Shown here: in pieces, positions 1-8,366 of the stretch
Position numbering within the stretch: the first letter of the stretch is position 1
Layout of the letters: each line of letters begins with the position of its first letter
NCBI RefSeq assembly: GCF_014844095.1
Contig: NZ_CP062163.1
Location: 3,071,501 to 3,135,500, forward strand
Reading direction: 5' to 3'
Source: Brevibacillus sp. JNUCC-41
GTDB lineage: Bacteria; Bacillota; Bacilli; Bacillales; DSM-1321
Length of the DNA stretch: 64,000 nucleotides
The notes under the pieces: model-generated
The model's database searches: none
The model's input: only the letters and a program-made list of their open reading frames with translations
Told to the model about the DNA's origin: nothing
Translations under genes and position numbers: made by a program

Positions 1-162
1 GAAATTGGACAAAAGGGTGGAGAAGCTACGTCGGATAATCATGAGAAGGAATTTTATCAAGAAATTGGACAAAAGGGCGGAGAAGCCACCGCAGATTCCC
101 ATGGTAAAGACTTTTATAAAGAAATTGGTGAAAAAGGCGGTAAAGCACGAAATAACAATTAA
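1..162 (+). CDS. gsiB: GsiB-like KGG-repeat general stress protein (C-terminal part)
   Basis: The gene is cut by the left edge of the window. Frame 1 reads through 53 codons to a TAA at 160-162. The visible part has two and a half copies of a 20-residue hydrophilic repeat, EIGQKGGEAT followed by a variable SDNHEKEFYQ-like half, ending in KGGKARNNN. Such KGG/LEA-like repeats are typical of GsiB, a hydrophilic glucose-starvation and general stress protein controlled by SigB in B. subtilis. The neighbouring repeats are nearly identical at DNA level, so copy number may vary between strains. The promoter lies outside the window, so SigB control cannot be checked. Other KGG stress-induced proteins are possible. 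Confidence 0.85.
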   Translation, partial: EIGQKGGEATSDNHEKEFYQEIGQKGGEATADSHGKDFYKEIGEKGGKARNNN

Positions 163-168
163 CAAAGC

Positions 169-200
169 GAAAGCCTCCAGGATTCCTGGAGGCTTTCACG
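169..200. terminator. Bidirectional intrinsic terminator
   Basis: A perfect 13-bp stem (169-181 with 185-197) and a 3-nt loop lie between the gsiB-like stop codon and the convergent DUF3813 gene. The run of T after the stem is short on the plus side. Confidence 0.75.
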
Positions 201-449
201 TTATTTAGAGTGGTTTTCCAGCTCTTCCTGGAGTTCTCGCAGTTGTGCTTTTTCGGCCTCGCTCGTATTGGCAAAGGCTGATGAAAGAGCGTTTTTAGCG
301 ATTTCCTCTGTCTTGCGCTGGTCACCGTCATGCTCAGAGTGGAGAGCATTTTTAGCGATTTCCTCTGTCTTATGCTGGTCACCGTCATGCTCAGAGTGGA
401 GAGCTTCTTCAACAAATTCCCTTGCCTTTTGGAATAAATTGTTTCCCAT
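201..449 (-). CDS. Small DUF3813-type protein with internal 19-residue duplication
   Basis: An 82-residue hydrophilic, probably helical protein, MGNNLFQKAREFVEEAL and on, ending in AQLRELQEELENHSK. Its layout resembles the DUF3813 family (YitR in B. subtilis), which would fit its place just before yitU; the assignment is from memory. Residues about 17-54 are two near-identical 19-residue units (ALHSEHDGDQ then HKTEEIAKN or RKTEEIAKN). They are encoded by a 57-bp direct DNA repeat that differs at few positions. The ATG overlaps the stop of the upstream 50-codon gene (TAATG), so the two are probably translationally coupled. Function unknown. Confidence 0.75.
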   Translation of the reverse strand: MGNNLFQKAREFVEEALHSEHDGDQHKTEEIAKNALHSEHDGDQRKTEEIAKNALSSAFANTSEAEKAQLRELQEELENHSK

Positions 450-601
450 TAGAAGCCACCATAGCTTTGTTCTGACATAATTCTTAACCTGTCTTTTTCA
501 GCCTCTTCAAACGTAGTGTGATAAGGGATTTTTTCGGCATGCCTGGCAACACTTTCTTTGCCTTGCTGTACAAATCGTTTAGATTTACTGCTTTTACCCA
601 T
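449..601 (-). CDS. Small basic hypothetical protein (50 aa)
   Basis: The ATG is at 601, preceded on the minus strand by a strong SD (GGAGGAG, about 6 nt away). The 50-residue product begins MGKSSKSKRFVQQGKESVARH and ends in MSEQSYGGF. Its stop overlaps the next ATG by one base, which supports both the reading frame and a two-gene operon with the DUF3813-type gene. It has no membrane segment or cysteine and a lysine/serine-rich N-terminus. I do not recognise the family. Confidence 0.7.
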   Translation of the reverse strand: MGKSSKSKRFVQQGKESVARHAEKIPYHTTFEEAEKDRLRIMSEQSYGGF

Positions 602-712
602 TCTTATCTCCTCCGATTCTGAGCGTTGTCGACAACGGAATGGAAGCTGTTGTCCATTTTAGTTTGGCTTGAAAGAGAGATATTATGAAGGTAAAAAATG
701 ACGTATTAGGAA

Positions 713-1528
713 TTAGGCTTTTATATTGAATTTTTCTTCGAGGAAGACCGCTATACCATCCTCTTCATTCGTCAATGTAGTCGTATTTGCTACCGTTTTT
801 ACAGGTGAAATCGCATTTCCCATGGCCACCCCGGTTCCCGCAAAATCAAGCATTTCCAAATCATTATCTTCATCACCGAAAGCGATTATCCTGTTTTGAG
901 GAATTTCCAGATAGTTGGATACACGTTTTAAACCTACCGCTTTACTTAACCCGCTTTTTATTATTTCGATGATATGAAAAGGCTCTGCCCAGCGGCGGTG
1001 ATCGACCAATTCTGCATGGACATCGGATAAATGCTGGCGAATCTGCCCAACGAATTCACTATCTGTGTGAATTAGCATCGAAGTTGGGGAATCCTGAAGG
1101 TAATTGCGCAAGTCACCTGTCTTCATGGTCGGATTTCCTACATTGAACATGTTCATCAACTTTTCATCATGATAATGAACATAAACATCATCTCGGACTT
1201 CTGCTATGATGTTGTGGTATTTAAACTGATCACACGCTTCAACAATTTCTTTGGCAACACTTATATCCAATGGAGAGTGATATACCCCCCAGCTTGTATG
1301 CAATGGGTGATGGACGAAAGCGCCATTGAAATTAACGATGGGTGTAGTCAACCCCAATTCCCGGTAATAAAGTTCACTTGAGCGAAAAGGACGCCCGGTA
1401 GCGATCATAACTTCGTGTCCATCTTCTTTTAGTTTTAAGAGTGTTTTTTTAGTCCTTGAAGAAATGGTTTTGTTATCTGTAAGTAAAGTACCATCAAGAT
1501 CCAATACGATTAAATGTTTCTCAGCCAT
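713..1528 (-). CDS. yitU: HAD-superfamily Cof-type phosphatase YitU
   Basis: A 271-residue haloacid dehalogenase-like hydrolase. Motif I is VLDLDGTLLT near the N-terminus, with the two catalytic aspartates. A later GDEDNDLEML supplies the motif IV acidic residues, and an Arg-rich segment with MIATGRP gives motif II. The length and C2-type cap suggest the Cof/YitU group, several of which dephosphorylate sugar phosphates or flavin intermediates. In B. subtilis YitU has been linked to dephosphorylation of a riboflavin precursor. The start is ATG 1528 (MAEKHLIV), with AGAAGGTG upstream; an in-frame ATG at 1567 lacks this. It is divergent from yitV, as in B. subtilis. Confidence 0.9.
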   Translation of the reverse strand: MAEKHLIVLDLDGTLLTDNKTISSRTKKTLLKLKEDGHEVMIATGRPFRSSELYYRELGLTTPIVNFNGAFVHHPLHTSWGVYHSPLDISVAKEIVEACDQFKYHNIIAEVRDDVYVHYHDEKLMNMFNVGNPTMKTGDLRNYLQDSPTSMLIHTDSEFVGQIRQHLSDVHAELVDHRRWAEPFHIIEIIKSGLSKAVGLKRVSNYLEIPQNRIIAFGDEDNDLEMLDFAGTGVAMGNAISPVKTVANTTTLTNEEDGIAVFLEEKFNIKA

Positions 1529-1757
1529 GTACACACCTTCTGTTCTTTTTGATTTCATTATATGCAAATATTGTTAAGCCCATTTTAAAGTAAATGTAAA
1601 TCTTTTTCATTCTTTATGCATTCCTGTATGATATTACTATATCCAAAATCATGATGATTAAAGCGAAGCTCAGGTTTAAGGAGCGGAATGATGAATGCCA
1701 ATGCCATTTTGATAATGGTATTGAAAAGACCGGAACAAATTATTCGGAGGGGTTAAT

Positions 1758-2546
1758 TTGATAATTATTGAAAAAGAACTAATTGGACATATTCCTGTAT
1801 TGCACATAGGTGAAGGAACCACTTTCAATCAGGAATTGCCGGTTATTATTTTTATACATGGTTTCCAAAGTGCAAAAGAACACAATCTTCACTATGCTTA
1901 TTTATTGGCCGAAAAGGGTTTTCGTGTGCTTCTTCCCGATGTGATCCATCATGGGGAAAGGGGAGCTGGTTTGAGTGATTCTCAAATGATGCCCCGTTTT
2001 TGGGAAATGGTATTACAGACAATCCAGGATTTATCTTTGTTGAAGGATGATTTATTATCCCGAAAATTAATTGATCCTGACAGAATCGGCGTAGCTGGTA
2101 CCTCTATGGGGGGAATAGTGACTAATGGGGCCCTGGCTGCCTATGAGTGGATATCCGCCGGAGTCAGTTTAATGGGAAACCCATCATATGTCGCGTATGC
2201 AGAGCTCCAAATTACGGAGATTAAGAAAAGGAAAGTTAATTTCCCAGCTACTGATGAGGAAGTTTCCATGGTGATTGAACAGCTCAAGCCATTTGATTTG
2301 AGTCTGAATCAGGATAAGCTTTCAAACCGTCCGCTTCTTTTTTGGCATGGTGCCAAAGATCCGATTGTGCCTTATCAACATGCATATCGTTTTTATGAAG
2401 CTGTCAAAGCAGGGTATAATGAGGCAGATGAAAAAATTGATTTCATCCTTGATTCTAAGGCTGGGCATAAAGTGAGTAGGGAAGGCGTACTTATGACTGC
2501 AGACTGGTTTGCGAAACATTTACTGTCAACTGTGCAAAATGCTTAA
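1758..2546 (+). CDS. yitV: Alpha/beta-hydrolase esterase YitV
   Basis: A 262-residue alpha/beta hydrolase. The nucleophile elbow is GTSMGG (Ser about residue 117), an HG oxyanion motif IFIHGFQSA lies near residue 33, the acid is probably in HGAKDPIVP and the histidine in SKAGHKVS. The start is TTG 1758, with SD CGGAGGGG 6-8 nt upstream; there is no better ATG. The substrate is unknown, and B. subtilis YitV is annotated only as a putative esterase. The order yitU (divergent), yitV, yitW is conserved with B. subtilis. Confidence 0.88.
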   Translation: MIIIEKELIGHIPVLHIGEGTTFNQELPVIIFIHGFQSAKEHNLHYAYLLAEKGFRVLLPDVIHHGERGAGLSDSQMMPRFWEMVLQTIQDLSLLKDDLLSRKLIDPDRIGVAGTSMGGIVTNGALAAYEWISAGVSLMGNPSYVAYAELQITEIKKRKVNFPATDEEVSMVIEQLKPFDLSLNQDKLSNRPLLFWHGAKDPIVPYQHAYRFYEAVKAGYNEADEKIDFILDSKAGHKVSREGVLMTADWFAKHLLSTVQNA

Positions 2547-2664
2547 GTACTCACTCAAAATCTGTTATGATTCTAATACGGACATAAAATATAGTCTAAA
2601 ATGGACATAATGATGAAACAGACTATCTAAAACGAAGAGATTTTCCATGAAAGGAGTGATTGAA

Positions 2665-2973
2665 GTGGATCAAGATACAAAAGACATTATATTTGGAGCT
2701 TTGGAGCAGGTCATTGACCCTGAGCTTGGCATAGATATCGTTAATTTAGGCTTGGTATATGATGTGGATATGGATGAGGAAGGTCTGACTACCGTGACGA
2801 TGACATTGACTGCCATGGGCTGTCCGCTAGCTGGCACGATCGTCGATCAAGTCAAATTGGTTCTGGAAGATATCCCAGAGGTAAAGGAAACGGATGTGAA
2901 GATTGTCTGGAGTCCGCCATGGACTAAAGACAAAATGTCCAGGTATGCTAAAATTGCATTAGGCATCAAATAA
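2665..2973 (+). CDS. yitW: MIP18/DUF59 iron-sulfur assembly-type protein YitW
   Basis: A 102-residue MIP18-family protein. It contains DPELGIDIVNLGLVYDV, the conserved TAMGCPLA with the single cysteine, and WSPPWTKDKMS near the end. This family (SufT/YitW/PaaD-like) helps deliver iron-sulfur clusters. I chose GTG 2665 because AAAGGAG lies 8 nt upstream and the length then equals the 102 residues I recall for B. subtilis YitW; an in-frame ATG at 2647 sits before that SD. Nearby Fe-S proteins are MoaA and Fnr, which may need its activity. Confidence 0.88.
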   Translation: MDQDTKDIIFGALEQVIDPELGIDIVNLGLVYDVDMDEEGLTTVTMTLTAMGCPLAGTIVDQVKLVLEDIPEVKETDVKIVWSPPWTKDKMSRYAKIALGIK

Positions 2974-3080
2974 TAATTCTATATAGAAATGAAAAGCCAG
3001 TCAAAAAACAGTGAATCCATTCAATTGAGTCACTTATTATGGTCTGGTTTTTTCTAATACTTTCGGCTAGGAGTGGTTAA

Positions 3081-4094
3081 TTGAACAGTCAAATTAAAGA
3101 TTCATTGGACAGGCCACTAAGGGATTTAAGGATTTCAGTCATAGATCGCTGTAACTTTCGCTGCCAGTATTGCATGCCTGCTGAAATTTTTCATGAGAAC
3201 TTTCAGTTCCTGCCTAAAAGTGAGCTATTATCTTATGAGGAAATTGTAAGGCTTTCTAAAATATTCGCAAGCTTAGGGGTAAAAAAACTAAGGTTGACAG
3301 GCGGGGAACCATTACTCCGGAGAGATCTCACCACTCTGATTACAAATCTCGTCAAAATCGAAGGTATTGAAGATATTGGACTGACTACGAATGGTGTCTT
3401 CTTGAAAAAATATGCCGTGAATTTGAGGGAAGCTGGTTTGCAAAGGGTGAATATCAGCTTAGACAGCCTCGATGATGAACTTTTCAAGAAGATGAACGGC
3501 AGGAATATCGGCATAAAGCCTGTTATTGAAGGCATCGCAGCTGCCAAAGAAGCTGGGCTTGGCGTTAAAGTGAATATGGTAGTGAAAAAAGAAACCAATG
3601 AATCTCAAATCCTGCCGATGGCCCGATTTTGTAAAGAAGAGGGCATTCAATTACGCTATATAGAATTCATGGATGTCGGACATACAAATGGCTGGCAGTT
3701 GAAGAATGTCATTACGAAAAAAGAACTTCTTGAAATGCTCCAAACCGAATTTGATTTAGAACCGGTTGAAGAAGATTATTTTGGAGAGGTGGCAAAACGC
3801 TACCGTTATAAAGGCACTACTGCAGAAGTGGGCTTCATAACCTCGGTATCCGAGTCTTTTTGTTCAAGTTGTACACGTGCACGTCTCTCTGCTAATGGAA
3901 GTTTATATACATGCCTGTTTAATGGAAAGGGACATGACTTGAAGTCATTGCTCCGTTCCGGCATGACAGATGAAGAATTAACCGGGTTCATCATTTCGCT
4001 TTGGAATCTTAGAGACGACCGCTATTCGGATGAGCGGGCAGCGGGAACGGCCAAGAAACAGGAAAAAATCGAAATGTCATTCATTGGCGGGTAA
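3081..4094 (+). CDS. moaA: GTP 3',8-cyclase MoaA (molybdenum cofactor biosynthesis)
   Basis: A 337-residue radical-SAM enzyme that converts GTP to 3',8-cyclo-7,8-dihydro-GTP, the first step of molybdopterin synthesis. The N-terminal cluster motif is C24-x3-C28-x2-C31 (RCNFRCQYC), followed by LTGGEPLLR. The C-terminal cluster comes from [12 protein letters not shown] and YTCLF, and the protein ends in the double glycine (FIGG) needed for activity. The start is TTG 3081, with AGGAGTGG upstream. No other moa or moe gene is in the window. The convergent neighbour is fnr, so a shared role in nitrate respiration, whose reductase uses the cofactor, is a reasonable inference. Confidence 0.95.
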   Translation: MNSQIKDSLDRPLRDLRISVIDRCNFRCQYCMPAEIFHENFQFLPKSELLSYEEIVRLSKIFASLGVKKLRLTGGEPLLRRDLTTLITNLVKIEGIEDIGLTTNGVFLKKYAVNLREAGLQRVNISLDSLDDELFKKMNGRNIGIKPVIEGIAAAKEAGLGVKVNMVVKKETNESQILPMARFCKEEGIQLRYIEFMDVGHTNGWQLKNVITKKELLEMLQTEFDLEPVEEDYFGEVAKRYRYKGTTAEVGFITSVSESFCSSCTRARLSANGSLYTCLFNGKGHDLKSLLRSGMTDEELTGFIISLWNLRDDRYSDERAAGTAKKQEKIEMSFIGG

Positions 4095-4120
4095 TATACA
4101 AATACTCCTTCCGAATGAAT

Positions 4121-4164
4121 AAAAAATGAAGGGATGGCAATTACGCCATCCCTTCATTTTTTTT
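4121..4164. terminator. Strong intrinsic terminator after moaA
   Basis: A perfect 16-bp stem (4123-4138 with 4145-4160), a 6-nt loop, and a run of eight T starting within the 3' arm. Confidence 0.93.
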
Positions 4165-4295
4165 ATAGTTAATTTTGAACTTCTGATGCCAGTCAATGGA
4201 CGAAATCGATTTTTATGCTTTTTTATGCATATTTATATTTTTTTATAGGAATCCATGGAAATGAAAATAATTAAATGGTCCTAGGGAAAATTCAG

Positions 4296-4345
4296 CCCTG
4301 AAATAAACGCCGATCATTTTCAGTCAGTACGGCATTATTTATTTA
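4296..4345 (-). terminator. Possible terminator for fnr
   Basis: On the minus strand an imperfect stem (AATGCCG with CGGCGTTTATTT) lies about 30 nt after the fnr stop and ends in a T-rich tract. The loop is long. A short ATTT tetranucleotide repeat (about 4333-4352) overlaps it. Confidence 0.4.
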
Positions 4346-4371
4346 TTTATTTACTGCTTTTTATGTGGGAT

Positions 4372-5061
4372 TTAATCGATGGTACAGATTTCTATTGGAC
4401 AGTTTTCACAGTCGATTTCCTGTTTCAAAAAATCAAAGTCAAGAATCGTAATGCGCCCCTTTTTAATGGAGATGACATTGTTTTTCCTTAATTGAGATAG
4501 CATTCGATTGACTACCTCGCGGGATGTGCCGCAAAAATTGGCGAGTTCTTGGTTTGTAAAAGGAAGATTGATAACTTTTCCGTCTTCTGCTTCAGTGCCA
4601 TAACTATTGGATAAACGGATAAGGGTGGAGTAAAAGGCACCTTTCTTGCCGTGCAGGAGCATATCGCGGAATTTAGCCTGATTTTTACGGTTCTGAGCCG
4701 ATAACCATGTCATCATCTCGACTGCAAGATGGCTATCTGAGGCGATTTTCTTTTCTAATGCTTCTTTGGAGATTACCGCAACAGATCCATCTTCCATCAT
4801 CTTTGCGTTCATCATATATTTAGGGTTTGGAGAAAATAAGACTGTTTCCCCAACCAAATCATTCTCCGAACTAATGCGTATAGTTAATTCCCGACCGTCA
4901 GGAACAACCTTACTCACTTCTACTGTACCTTTTAAAATGTAATACAAATCACTTGCTGGGGTGCTCTCGTGAAAAAGGTAGCTCCCTTTTTCCATATGTT
5001 TAACTTGCTGTTTATTATCTAAAATGGAATGCATCCGATTAGATAACGATAATTCATTCAT
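4372..5061 (-). CDS. fnr: Bacillus-type Fnr, Fe-S anaerobic regulator (Crp/Fnr family)
   Basis: A 229-residue Crp/Fnr regulator with an N-terminal cyclic-nucleotide-fold sensor and a C-terminal HTH (FTNQELANFCGTSREVVNRML). The last residues carry C218-x2-C221-x4-C226 (DCENCPIEIC). This C-terminal cysteine spacing is the arrangement of B. subtilis Fnr, whose [4Fe-4S] cluster is held by three C-terminal cysteines plus an aspartate. Asp133 (KFRDMLLHG) sits at nearly the right distance to be that fourth ligand. The start is ATG 5061 with GGAAAGGTGG upstream; a GTG at 5073 overlaps the SD. It is convergent with moaA and divergent from argC. The narGHJI and narK genes are not in the window. Confidence 0.88.
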   Translation of the reverse strand: MNELSLSNRMHSILDNKQQVKHMEKGSYLFHESTPASDLYYILKGTVEVSKVVPDGRELTIRISSENDLVGETVLFSPNPKYMMNAKMMEDGSVAVISKEALEKKIASDSHLAVEMMTWLSAQNRKNQAKFRDMLLHGKKGAFYSTLIRLSNSYGTEAEDGKVINLPFTNQELANFCGTSREVVNRMLSQLRKNNVISIKKGRITILDFDFLKQEIDCENCPIEICTID

Positions 5062-5215
5062 GCAAATGACCACCTTTCCAAATGCCGTTAAAACTCACTC
5101 ACTATTTGATTTAAACGGAAAAAACACTAACAGTCAACAACTTTGGATAATTCTAGGAATTTAGATGGATAAATTTTCATTTGAAATATTAGTTTAGAAT
5201 TTTATAAAAATACAT

Positions 5216-5244
5216 TTGATTTTATTTTTATTCAGTCTTATAAT
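5216..5244 (+). promoter_or_regulatory. argC promoter with possible ArgR/AhrC half-box
   Basis: TTGATT, a 17-nt spacer and TATAAT. Between them, read on the minus strand, is CTGAATAAAAATaaaat, which matches the left half of an arginine-repressor box (TGAATWWWWATTCA). Repressor binding there would block the polymerase. Confidence 0.6.
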
Positions 5245-5292
5245 AATAGAATCAAAGAATGACAGGGACCTGAAATTATAGGAGATGGTTTT

Positions 5293-6330
5293 ATGAACGT
5301 ATCAATAGTAGGTGCAACGGGTTATGGAGGAATGGAACTAATAAGATTCTTGAATAATCATCCGCAATTTAAAATAAAATCATTGCATACTTCTTCCCAA
5401 TTTGGCCGAAGTTTATCTGAAGAAAATGCACATTTCATGCATATGAAAGACAAATTAGAAGAAATTGACCCGGAAGCGATTGCAAAAAAATCCGATATTG
5501 TATTTCTTGCAACTCCTTCTGGTGTTTCCTCGCAACTGATTTCGGAATTTTCTGACCTTGATATTAAAGTAATCGACCTATCAGGAGACCTCAGGCTTCA
5601 AGCTCCAGGTGAATATGAACACTGGTATAAAAAACCAGCAGCGCCTCAGCACATTATTGAGGAAGCCGTATACGGATTGACTGAATGGAATGCCGAAGCA
5701 ATAAAAAAAGCAACGATTATTGCAAATCCAGGGTGCTACCCAACCGCATCACTCTTAGGTCTTGCCCCTTTATTCATTGAAGGATTGGCCGGAGCAGCTG
5801 CCGATGTGATTATCGATGCAAAATCCGGGGTTTCCGGGGCGGGTAAATCACCTTCGGCAGTCACCCATTATAGTGAAATGAATGAGAACTTTAAGATATA
5901 TAAGGTAAATCAACATCAACACATACCGGAAATCGAACAACAGCTTGGGAGATGGTCAACTGGTCTACAGCCTATTACCTTCAATACCCATCTTGTTCCA
6001 ATGACAAGAGGGATTATGGCGACGATGTATATAAAGGTAAATCGGGAAACCTCAAATGTTGAATTAAAGGATTTATACGAAACTGTTTACGAGAACCACC
6101 CATTTGTCCGAATACAGCCCCTTGATCGCTTTCCATCCACAAAACAAGTATATGGATCGAACTTTTGCGACATTGGCGTTGATTATGATGAAAGAACAGG
6201 TAAGGTAACGGTGGTTTCAGTTATTGATAATTTAGTGAAGGGTGCTGCAGGGCAGGCCATTCAAAATGCAAATATATTAATGGGACTAGAAGAAACGGCA
6301 GGACTATGGAACAGTCCGCTGTATCCGTAA
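5293..6330 (+). CDS. argC: N-acetyl-gamma-glutamyl-phosphate reductase
   Basis: A 345-residue NADP-dependent reductase for the third step of ornithine synthesis, making N-acetylglutamate semialdehyde. The N-terminal nucleotide fold is VSIVGATGYGGMEL. The active-site cysteine is in IIANPGCYPTAS, and the conserved HQHIPEIEQ and HLVPMTRGI follow. SD GGAGATGG lies 7 nt before ATG 5293. It is the first gene of argCJBD-carAB-argF, the same order as in B. subtilis. Confidence 0.97.
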   Translation: MNVSIVGATGYGGMELIRFLNNHPQFKIKSLHTSSQFGRSLSEENAHFMHMKDKLEEIDPEAIAKKSDIVFLATPSGVSSQLISEFSDLDIKVIDLSGDLRLQAPGEYEHWYKKPAAPQHIIEEAVYGLTEWNAEAIKKATIIANPGCYPTASLLGLAPLFIEGLAGAAADVIIDAKSGVSGAGKSPSAVTHYSEMNENFKIYKVNQHQHIPEIEQQLGRWSTGLQPITFNTHLVPMTRGIMATMYIKVNRETSNVELKDLYETVYENHPFVRIQPLDRFPSTKQVYGSNFCDIGVDYDERTGKVTVVSVIDNLVKGAAGQAIQNANILMGLEETAGLWNSPLYP

Positions 6331-6347
6331 ACTTTGGAGGAAAAAAA

Positions 6348-7580
6348 ATGAAAACATTACAGCCAGTTGAAGAAATCAAACAAATTCAAAAAGGAAACAT
6401 TTTAATGCCCCAAGGGTTCAAAGCGGCAGGTGTACATGCAGGATTACGCTATTCCAAAAAGGACGTTGGCATCATTTTTACCGATGTCCCAGCATCAGCC
6501 GCGGCGGTTTATACACAAAATGTTGTTCAAGCCGCTCCAATCAATGTAACGAAAGACAGCATAGCCGTTAATGGAAGGCTTCACGGTATTGTAGTGAATA
6601 GTGCTTGTGCGAATGCTTGTACAGGTGAACAGGGGTTAAAAGATGCAAATGAAATGAGGAAGCTTGCGGCTCAAAAGTTCGGTTTGAAGGACCATTCATT
6701 TGCAGTGGCTTCAACGGGAGTCATAGGGGAATTCATGGAAATGGAAAAAGTAAAAAAAGGCATAGAGTCATTGCAGCCAGAAAATACACCTGAAGCTGCT
6801 GAAGCTTTTGGTACAGCCATTTTAACAACGGATATTGTAACGAAGAGCTGTGGCTATGAAACGATTATTGACGGAAAAACCGTGAAAATGGGCGGTGCTG
6901 CGAAGGGGTCGGGAATGATTCATCCAAACATGGCCACAATGCTTGGTTTCATTACGACGGATGCTGTAATTGAACCGGATGATCTACAGCAAGCACTTTC
7001 CTCCATTACAAATGATACATTCAATCAAATCACGGTTGATGGTGATTGTTCAACGAACGACATGGTGTTAGTGCTCGCGAATGGAGAAGCAAACAATGAA
7101 CCTTTGACACCTGACCATCCTGAATGGTCCATTTTCTTGGAATTATTAAAACAAACTTCCGAAAATCTCGCCAAACAAATTGCGAAAGACGGAGAAGGTG
7201 CCACAAAACTGATAGAAGTGAATGTTCATGGCATGCCTGCGAAGCAAGATTCACAGATGTTGGCGAAGACGATCGTTGGGTCAAATCTAGTGAAAACGGC
7301 AGCTTTTGGAGCGGATGCAAACTGGGGACGAATCATCGCTGCAATGGGTAGAAGCGGAGTGGAATTCAATCCGGATCAAACAACGATCGTTTTTGGCGAT
7401 ATCGTCGTACTTAATGATGGTGAGCCGGTAATGTTTTCTGAGGAAGAAGCCAAAGTATACTTGGAAAATGAAAGTATCATCATTAATGTTTATTTGAAAG
7501 ATGGTAATGAATCAGGAACGGCTTGGGGCTGCGATTTAACCTATGATTATGTGAAAATAAACGGGAGCTATCGTTCGTAA
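6348..7580 (+). CDS. argJ: Bifunctional ornithine acetyltransferase / N-acetylglutamate synthase
   Basis: A 410-residue ArgJ. It recycles acetyl from N-acetylornithine to glutamate and usually also makes N-acetylglutamate from acetyl-CoA. The precursor self-cleaves between Ala196 and the nucleophile Thr197 in NMATMLGF, giving alpha and beta chains. KGSGMIHPN precedes the cut and DANWGRI follows in the beta chain. The start is ATG 6348 with TTGGAGGA upstream; a longer frame from 6306 overlaps the end of argC. Since no argA or argE is seen, this cyclic route is the likely one. Confidence 0.97.
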   Translation: MKTLQPVEEIKQIQKGNILMPQGFKAAGVHAGLRYSKKDVGIIFTDVPASAAAVYTQNVVQAAPINVTKDSIAVNGRLHGIVVNSACANACTGEQGLKDANEMRKLAAQKFGLKDHSFAVASTGVIGEFMEMEKVKKGIESLQPENTPEAAEAFGTAILTTDIVTKSCGYETIIDGKTVKMGGAAKGSGMIHPNMATMLGFITTDAVIEPDDLQQALSSITNDTFNQITVDGDCSTNDMVLVLANGEANNEPLTPDHPEWSIFLELLKQTSENLAKQIAKDGEGATKLIEVNVHGMPAKQDSQMLAKTIVGSNLVKTAAFGADANWGRIIAAMGRSGVEFNPDQTTIVFGDIVVLNDGEPVMFSEEEAKVYLENESIIINVYLKDGNESGTAWGCDLTYDYVKINGSYRS

Positions 7581-7592
7581 GAGGTGAAAAGT

Positions 7593-8366
7593 ATGGACAT
7601 ATTAGTTATAAAGTGCGGCGGAAGCATCATTAATGAGTTATCGGAGTCTTTTTTCAATAGTGTTAAAGAGTTACAAAACTGCGGGTACCATATTGTCTTT
7701 GTGCATGGAGGCGGCCCTGATATAAATTCAATGCTTGAAAAATTTGAAATTGAACCAGTATTTGAAGATGGTTTAAGAAAAACGACCACAGAAGTGCTGG
7801 AAATTGTGGAACTTATGCTGGCAGGCAAATCGAACCGCAGCCTTGTTCATAAATTGGAATCCCATGGCATCAAGGCAATCGGTTTAAATGGCTCTGACGG
7901 TGGAATTCTTACAGGTGATTATATCAATGAACAGAAACTTGGAGCTGTTGGTGAGATACAACAAGTCAATACGGAATTATTCGGACTATTATTCGAAAAA
8001 GGTTATTGTCCGGTATTGACGCCCATTTCAACAACCGAAGAAGGCACTATATTAAATGTGAATGCCGATATGGCTGCAGGGTCTGTAGCAAAGGCATTAT
8101 CGGCTGATATGTGTTTATTTGTGACCGATGTTAAAGGGGTCTTGAAAAATGGGCAGATCATTGACAGATTGAATGAAACAGAAACGAATAATTTAATAAA
8201 TGATGGTAGCATCCATGGGGGAATGATCCCGAAAGTCACTACAGCGCTGTCGGTGCTGAATAAAGGGATTGAAGAAGTGATGATCGTTAGTGGGAAAGAT
8301 CATTTTTATCAAGACGGACAATTCATCGGTACGAAATTTCTTCAGGAAGAAGGGGTATTTCAATGA
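7593..8366 (+). CDS. argB: N-acetylglutamate kinase
   Basis: A 257-residue amino-acid kinase that phosphorylates N-acetylglutamate. The lysine/glycine motif VIKCGGSI is at the N-terminus, FVHGGGPDIN binds substrate, and ILNVNADMAAG with VTDVKGV lies in the nucleotide half. The start is ATG 7593; GTG 7584 is part of the SD (AGAGGTG). Its stop overlaps the argD start (ATGA), so translation is probably coupled. The short N-terminus lacks the helix that arginine-inhibited forms carry, so feedback inhibition is uncertain. Confidence 0.96.
   Translation: MDILVIKCGGSIINELSESFFNSVKELQNCGYHIVFVHGGGPDINSMLEKFEIEPVFEDGLRKTTTEVLEIVELMLAGKSNRSLVHKLESHGIKAIGLNGSDGGILTGDYINEQKLGAVGEIQQVNTELFGLLFEKGYCPVLTPISTTEEGTILNVNADMAAGSVAKALSADMCLFVTDVKGVLKNGQIIDRLNETETNNLINDGSIHGGMIPKVTTALSVLNKGIEEVMIVSGKDHFYQDGQFIGTKFLQEEGVFQ

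Noticed and set aside
5-208. Plus-strand frame of 67 codons at the left edge
   Set aside because: It is a shifted frame over the KGG repeats; frame 1 gives clear GsiB-like repeats and a proper stop.
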